DNA of 64,000 nt from Segetibacter koreensis DSM 18137 (GTDB lineage: Bacteria > Bacteroidota > Bacteroidia > Chitinophagales > Chitinophagaceae): contig NZ_KB893316.1 in NCBI RefSeq assembly GCF_000374045.1, positions 124,001 through 188,000 of the forward strand, given 5' to 3'. Numbering within the stretch: the stretch's first letter is position 1; every line of letters starts with the position of its first letter. Both the position numbers and the translations under genes were made by a program. The notes under the pieces are model-generated. The model made no database searches and was not told the origin of the DNA. It saw only the letters and a program-made list of their open reading frames with translations. Below are positions 62,157 to 64,000 of this stretch, one piece after another.

Positions 62157-62208
62157 TTAAAGTCATGTTTCAAAAGTTACACGTATAACTTTTGAAACAT
62201 GACTTTAA
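62157..62208. repeat. perfect 23-bp inverted repeat, 6-nt loop
   Basis: Arms at 62157-62179 and 62186-62208 are exact reverse complements over 23 bases (left arm begins TTAAAGTCATGTTTC). No T run follows on either strand, so it is not a standard terminator. It lies 46 bases after the histidine kinase stop; the rest of the 299-bp gap 62111-62409 shows no gene. Confidence 0.92.
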
Positions 62209-62409
62209 AATTGTACTGACCCTACAAAACAGAACGATTTACTACAGCTTTTCTGTAAGTGAAATAGTTTGACATTAAAAAATCGAAGCAGTATTAAATA
62301 ATATCTAGTCTAGGACTTAATGCTACAAATAGAGCCGTACTACAACTTTGCCGATTATCAGCGATGTAGAATAATACCTGTGAATCTTTGACAAGTAAAT
62401 TCAATAATT

Positions 62410-62787
62410 ATGACAACAACTACACCTAATAATATTGATGATTATATTGCTGGTTTTCCAAAAGACGTTCAAAAGATTTTGCAACAAATTCGTGCAACTG
62501 TAAAAAAGGCAGCACCCGAAGCAGATGAAACGATCAGTTATGCAATTCCTACTTTTACACTTAAAGGTAACCTTGTTCACTTTGCAGCATTTAAAAATCA
62601 TATAGGCTTTTACCCCGCGCCTATAGGAATTGAAGCGTTTAAAAAAGAACTTTCCGTTTATAAAACAGGAAAAGGTTCGGTTCAATTTCCACTGGATAAA
62701 CCAATACCTTTAGAATTAATAACTGAAATTGTACAGTTTAGAGTAATTAAAAACTTAGAAAAAGACAAGAAAAAGAAACAGAAATAG
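62410..62787 (+). CDS. DUF1801 (YdhG-like) protein
   Basis: 125 residues. IDDYIAGFPKDVQKILQQIR, EADETISYAIPTFTLKGNLV and HIGFYPAPIGIEAFKKEL are the diagnostic blocks of the DUF1801/YdhG family (small alpha/beta proteins; one relative is called an iron chaperone). The C-terminal KKKK tail is basic. The opposite-strand frame is a shadow. Probable single gene, followed by a weak wobble-paired hairpin at 62899-62925. Confidence 0.85.
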   Translation: MTTTTPNNIDDYIAGFPKDVQKILQQIRATVKKAAPEADETISYAIPTFTLKGNLVHFAAFKNHIGFYPAPIGIEAFKKELSVYKTGKGSVQFPLDKPIPLELITEIVQFRVIKNLEKDKKKKQK

Positions 62788-62898
62788 ATGAAAAAGATCG
62801 CCCGCTCAACATAATTCTTAGCACCCTGCAACCTATTGTCATGCTACATCATCTTACATTAAAAGCTACCAAATTTTTTCGTTTTAAAATCCCCCAAT

Positions 62899-62925
62899 GA
62901 AGCCTTTACTTATTGTAGGGGCTTC
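62899..62925 (+). terminator. weak hairpin terminator after the DUF1801 gene
   Basis: GAAGCCTTTAC (62899-62909) and GTAGGGGCTTC (62915-62925) form an 11-bp RNA stem if two G-U pairs are allowed, with a 5-nt loop and a weak T run after. Confidence 0.45.
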
Positions 62926-63040
62926 TTAATTTAAACTACTAAGGCTTCTTTTTGTTCCTCTGTCGATTGAAAAATAAGGCCGTGATAAAGGGGCTACGGT
63001 GCTATATTTATAGGCAGTTGTAAAAGCTGCACCTTCAAGA

Positions 63041-63394
63041 CTATAAAAAGTATGAAAGCTTTTTCCTTTGTAACAGTTGATTAACAAGCATAACGATCCA
63101 GAAAACGATTAAAAAAGAAATTATTTGCGAAAAATAATTTTCGGGTAGCTTTACTGAAAAGTGTACCGGCAGTTGTGTGGACTGAATAAAAAAGCTCAAT
63201 AGAAGTAGAGCGCCACAAATCGCCGCAAATAAAGCAGCTAACATTTGTGGCAATCTTAGTTTGAATAATGGCACTGTTTTTTGCCATAAATCAGCACATT
63301 GTAGCCGGCTCATTACAATATTAGTGAAATCTGCAGAGGTCTCTTCCATTGCATACTCTCTCAACAACTCCTTAAGTTTTTTATCTTCTAGCAT
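63041..63394 (-). CDS. small two-TM protein, possible anti-sigma factor
   Basis: 117 residues: a cytosolic N-terminal about 45 residues (LKELLREYAMEETSADFTN), then two hydrophobic helices (MLAALFAAICGALLLLSFFI; IISFLIVFWIVMLVNQLLQ). No HxxxCxxC zinc anti-sigma motif is present. It starts 4 nt after the stop of the sigma gene, so tight coupling suggests it binds that sigma factor. The function is inferred only from position and topology. Confidence 0.65.
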   Translation of the reverse strand: MLEDKKLKELLREYAMEETSADFTNIVMSRLQCADLWQKTVPLFKLRLPQMLAALFAAICGALLLLSFFIQSTQLPVHFSVKLPENYFSQIISFLIVFWIVMLVNQLLQRKKLSYFL

Positions 63395-63398
63395 ATGC

Positions 63399-63971
63399 TC
63401 AGATTAAATTTTTAATTTCTGTTTTAAGCAAATCATGCAGCTTATCGTATAAATGCTTTCTTCCGCGGTGCAAAAGCACTTTTATATTTGCAGCAGATAA
63501 TCCCGTAAGCTCATGTATCTCGGTTATCGATAGTTCATTTAAATAAAACATTGTTATGCAGATCCGTTCATCATCCCGCAATTCAAGCATAGCTCGCTGC
63601 AAATATTTTTTTTGATCCCTGCTTTCGTACAGTTGTAATAACGAACCTACACTTTCTTGTTCAGTATCTGTTATTTGTTCAGTTACATCATGGGTTGTAA
63701 ATTTTTTCAACTTCTTTTTATTTAATGCCGCATTTACGACAATCCGGTAAAACCATGTTGAAAATGTCGATTGTTCTTTAAACGACTCCAGTGCATGAAA
63801 TGCCTTTACGAAAGCATCCTGTGCAACCTCTTCTGCATCTTCTCTATTTGTAATAATATTATAAGCCAGTGTAAACGCCATATTCCTGTACCTGTTTACA
63901 AGTACAGCGTATACAACAGTGTCACCTGCCAACACTTTGCTTATTATCAGTTGATCAGCTTGATTGTTCAC
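63399..63971 (-). CDS. ECF-type RNA polymerase sigma factor
   Basis: 190 residues. The sigma-2 region (NIITNREDAEEVAQDAFVKA, then FKEQSTFSTWFYRIVVNAAL) and the sigma-4 helix-turn-helix (LSITEIHELTGLSAANIKVL, then LHRGRKHLYDKL) are intact, with no sigma-1 or sigma-3 domains. It activates transcription from specific promoters when released from its anti-sigma partner, here probably the two-TM protein immediately downstream. The regulon is unknown. The start is near the right window edge; 18 bases upstream are visible. Confidence 0.93.
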   Translation of the reverse strand: MNNQADQLIISKVLAGDTVVYAVLVNRYRNMAFTLAYNIITNREDAEEVAQDAFVKAFHALESFKEQSTFSTWFYRIVVNAALNKKKLKKFTTHDVTEQITDTEQESVGSLLQLYESRDQKKYLQRAMLELRDDERICITMFYLNELSITEIHELTGLSAANIKVLLHRGRKHLYDKLHDLLKTEIKNLI

Positions 63972-64000
63972 TTTTGTAAGACAAGGTGAGAAGTTGTAAA

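Overview
This window looks like ordinary chromosome of a Bacteroidota species, most likely of the Chitinophagaceae or a close relative. The taxonomic call is inference. It rests on AT-rich DNA, on TAnnTTTG boxes (the Bacteroidota -7 element) ahead of many genes, on weak Shine-Dalgarno signals, and on lineage-typical families: DUF4251, DUF6728, DUF2027-Smr, PepSY-like, a large-insert LepB, a K+-type membrane pyrophosphatase and an N-extended FtsK. I see no prophage, insertion sequence, CRISPR array, rRNA or tRNA. The one clear RNA gene is the RNase P RNA (rnpB, about 27521-27886).

Left third (1-23 kb): many small, mostly monocistronic genes with a stress or housekeeping flavour. They include a DUF892 ferritin-like protein, an erythromycin-esterase-like protein, a PEBP (YbhB) protein, a GH1-like glycosidase overlapping an acidic disordered protein, a FAD amine oxidase, an aldo/keto reductase, a PA2169-type four-helix protein, an SDR, a DUF2945 protein and small membrane proteins. 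Regulators here are an NtrC-like response regulator without a DNA-binding domain and a MerR/CarH-like regulator that keeps the cobalamin W-x9-EH motif. Signal peptidase I, cytidine deaminase, a 1157-residue surface protein and a PolB-like exonuclease are also here.

Middle (23-52 kb): mainly core metabolism and cell biology. This covers polyprenyl synthetase, an APC permease with an HD-domain protein, a DUF2027-Smr protein, rnpB, membrane pyrophosphatase, NAD(P)HX repair (Nnr), a Na/Ca antiporter, a SNF2 helicase, a DUF1835-VOC-parC operon, ftsK-lolA-pepP, pssA, purS, and rsmI-PepSY-like-M1 peptidase.

Right end (52-64 kb): the most interesting block is a five-gene minus-strand operon (59311 to 54186). 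It encodes a LolA-like periplasmic protein, two FtsX-type permeases, a LolD/MacB-type ATPase and an outer-membrane barrel, which together look like a trans-envelope export or sorting machine. A PAS histidine kinase is divergent from it, followed by a perfect 23-bp inverted repeat, a DUF1801 protein and an ECF sigma factor with a tiny two-TM partner.

Non-coding structures not explained by genes are: a perfect 2 x 20 bp tandem repeat before a small gene (2449-2488), nested inverted repeats (14789-14902), a dispersed GTACAAGTGTGCGACGCAAC-type intergenic motif (two exact and at least one diverged copy), and the 23-bp hairpin at 62157-62208. I found no gene set that I can confidently call a new defence or mobile system. 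The ABC/LolA-like/barrel cassette is the best candidate for an under-described system.
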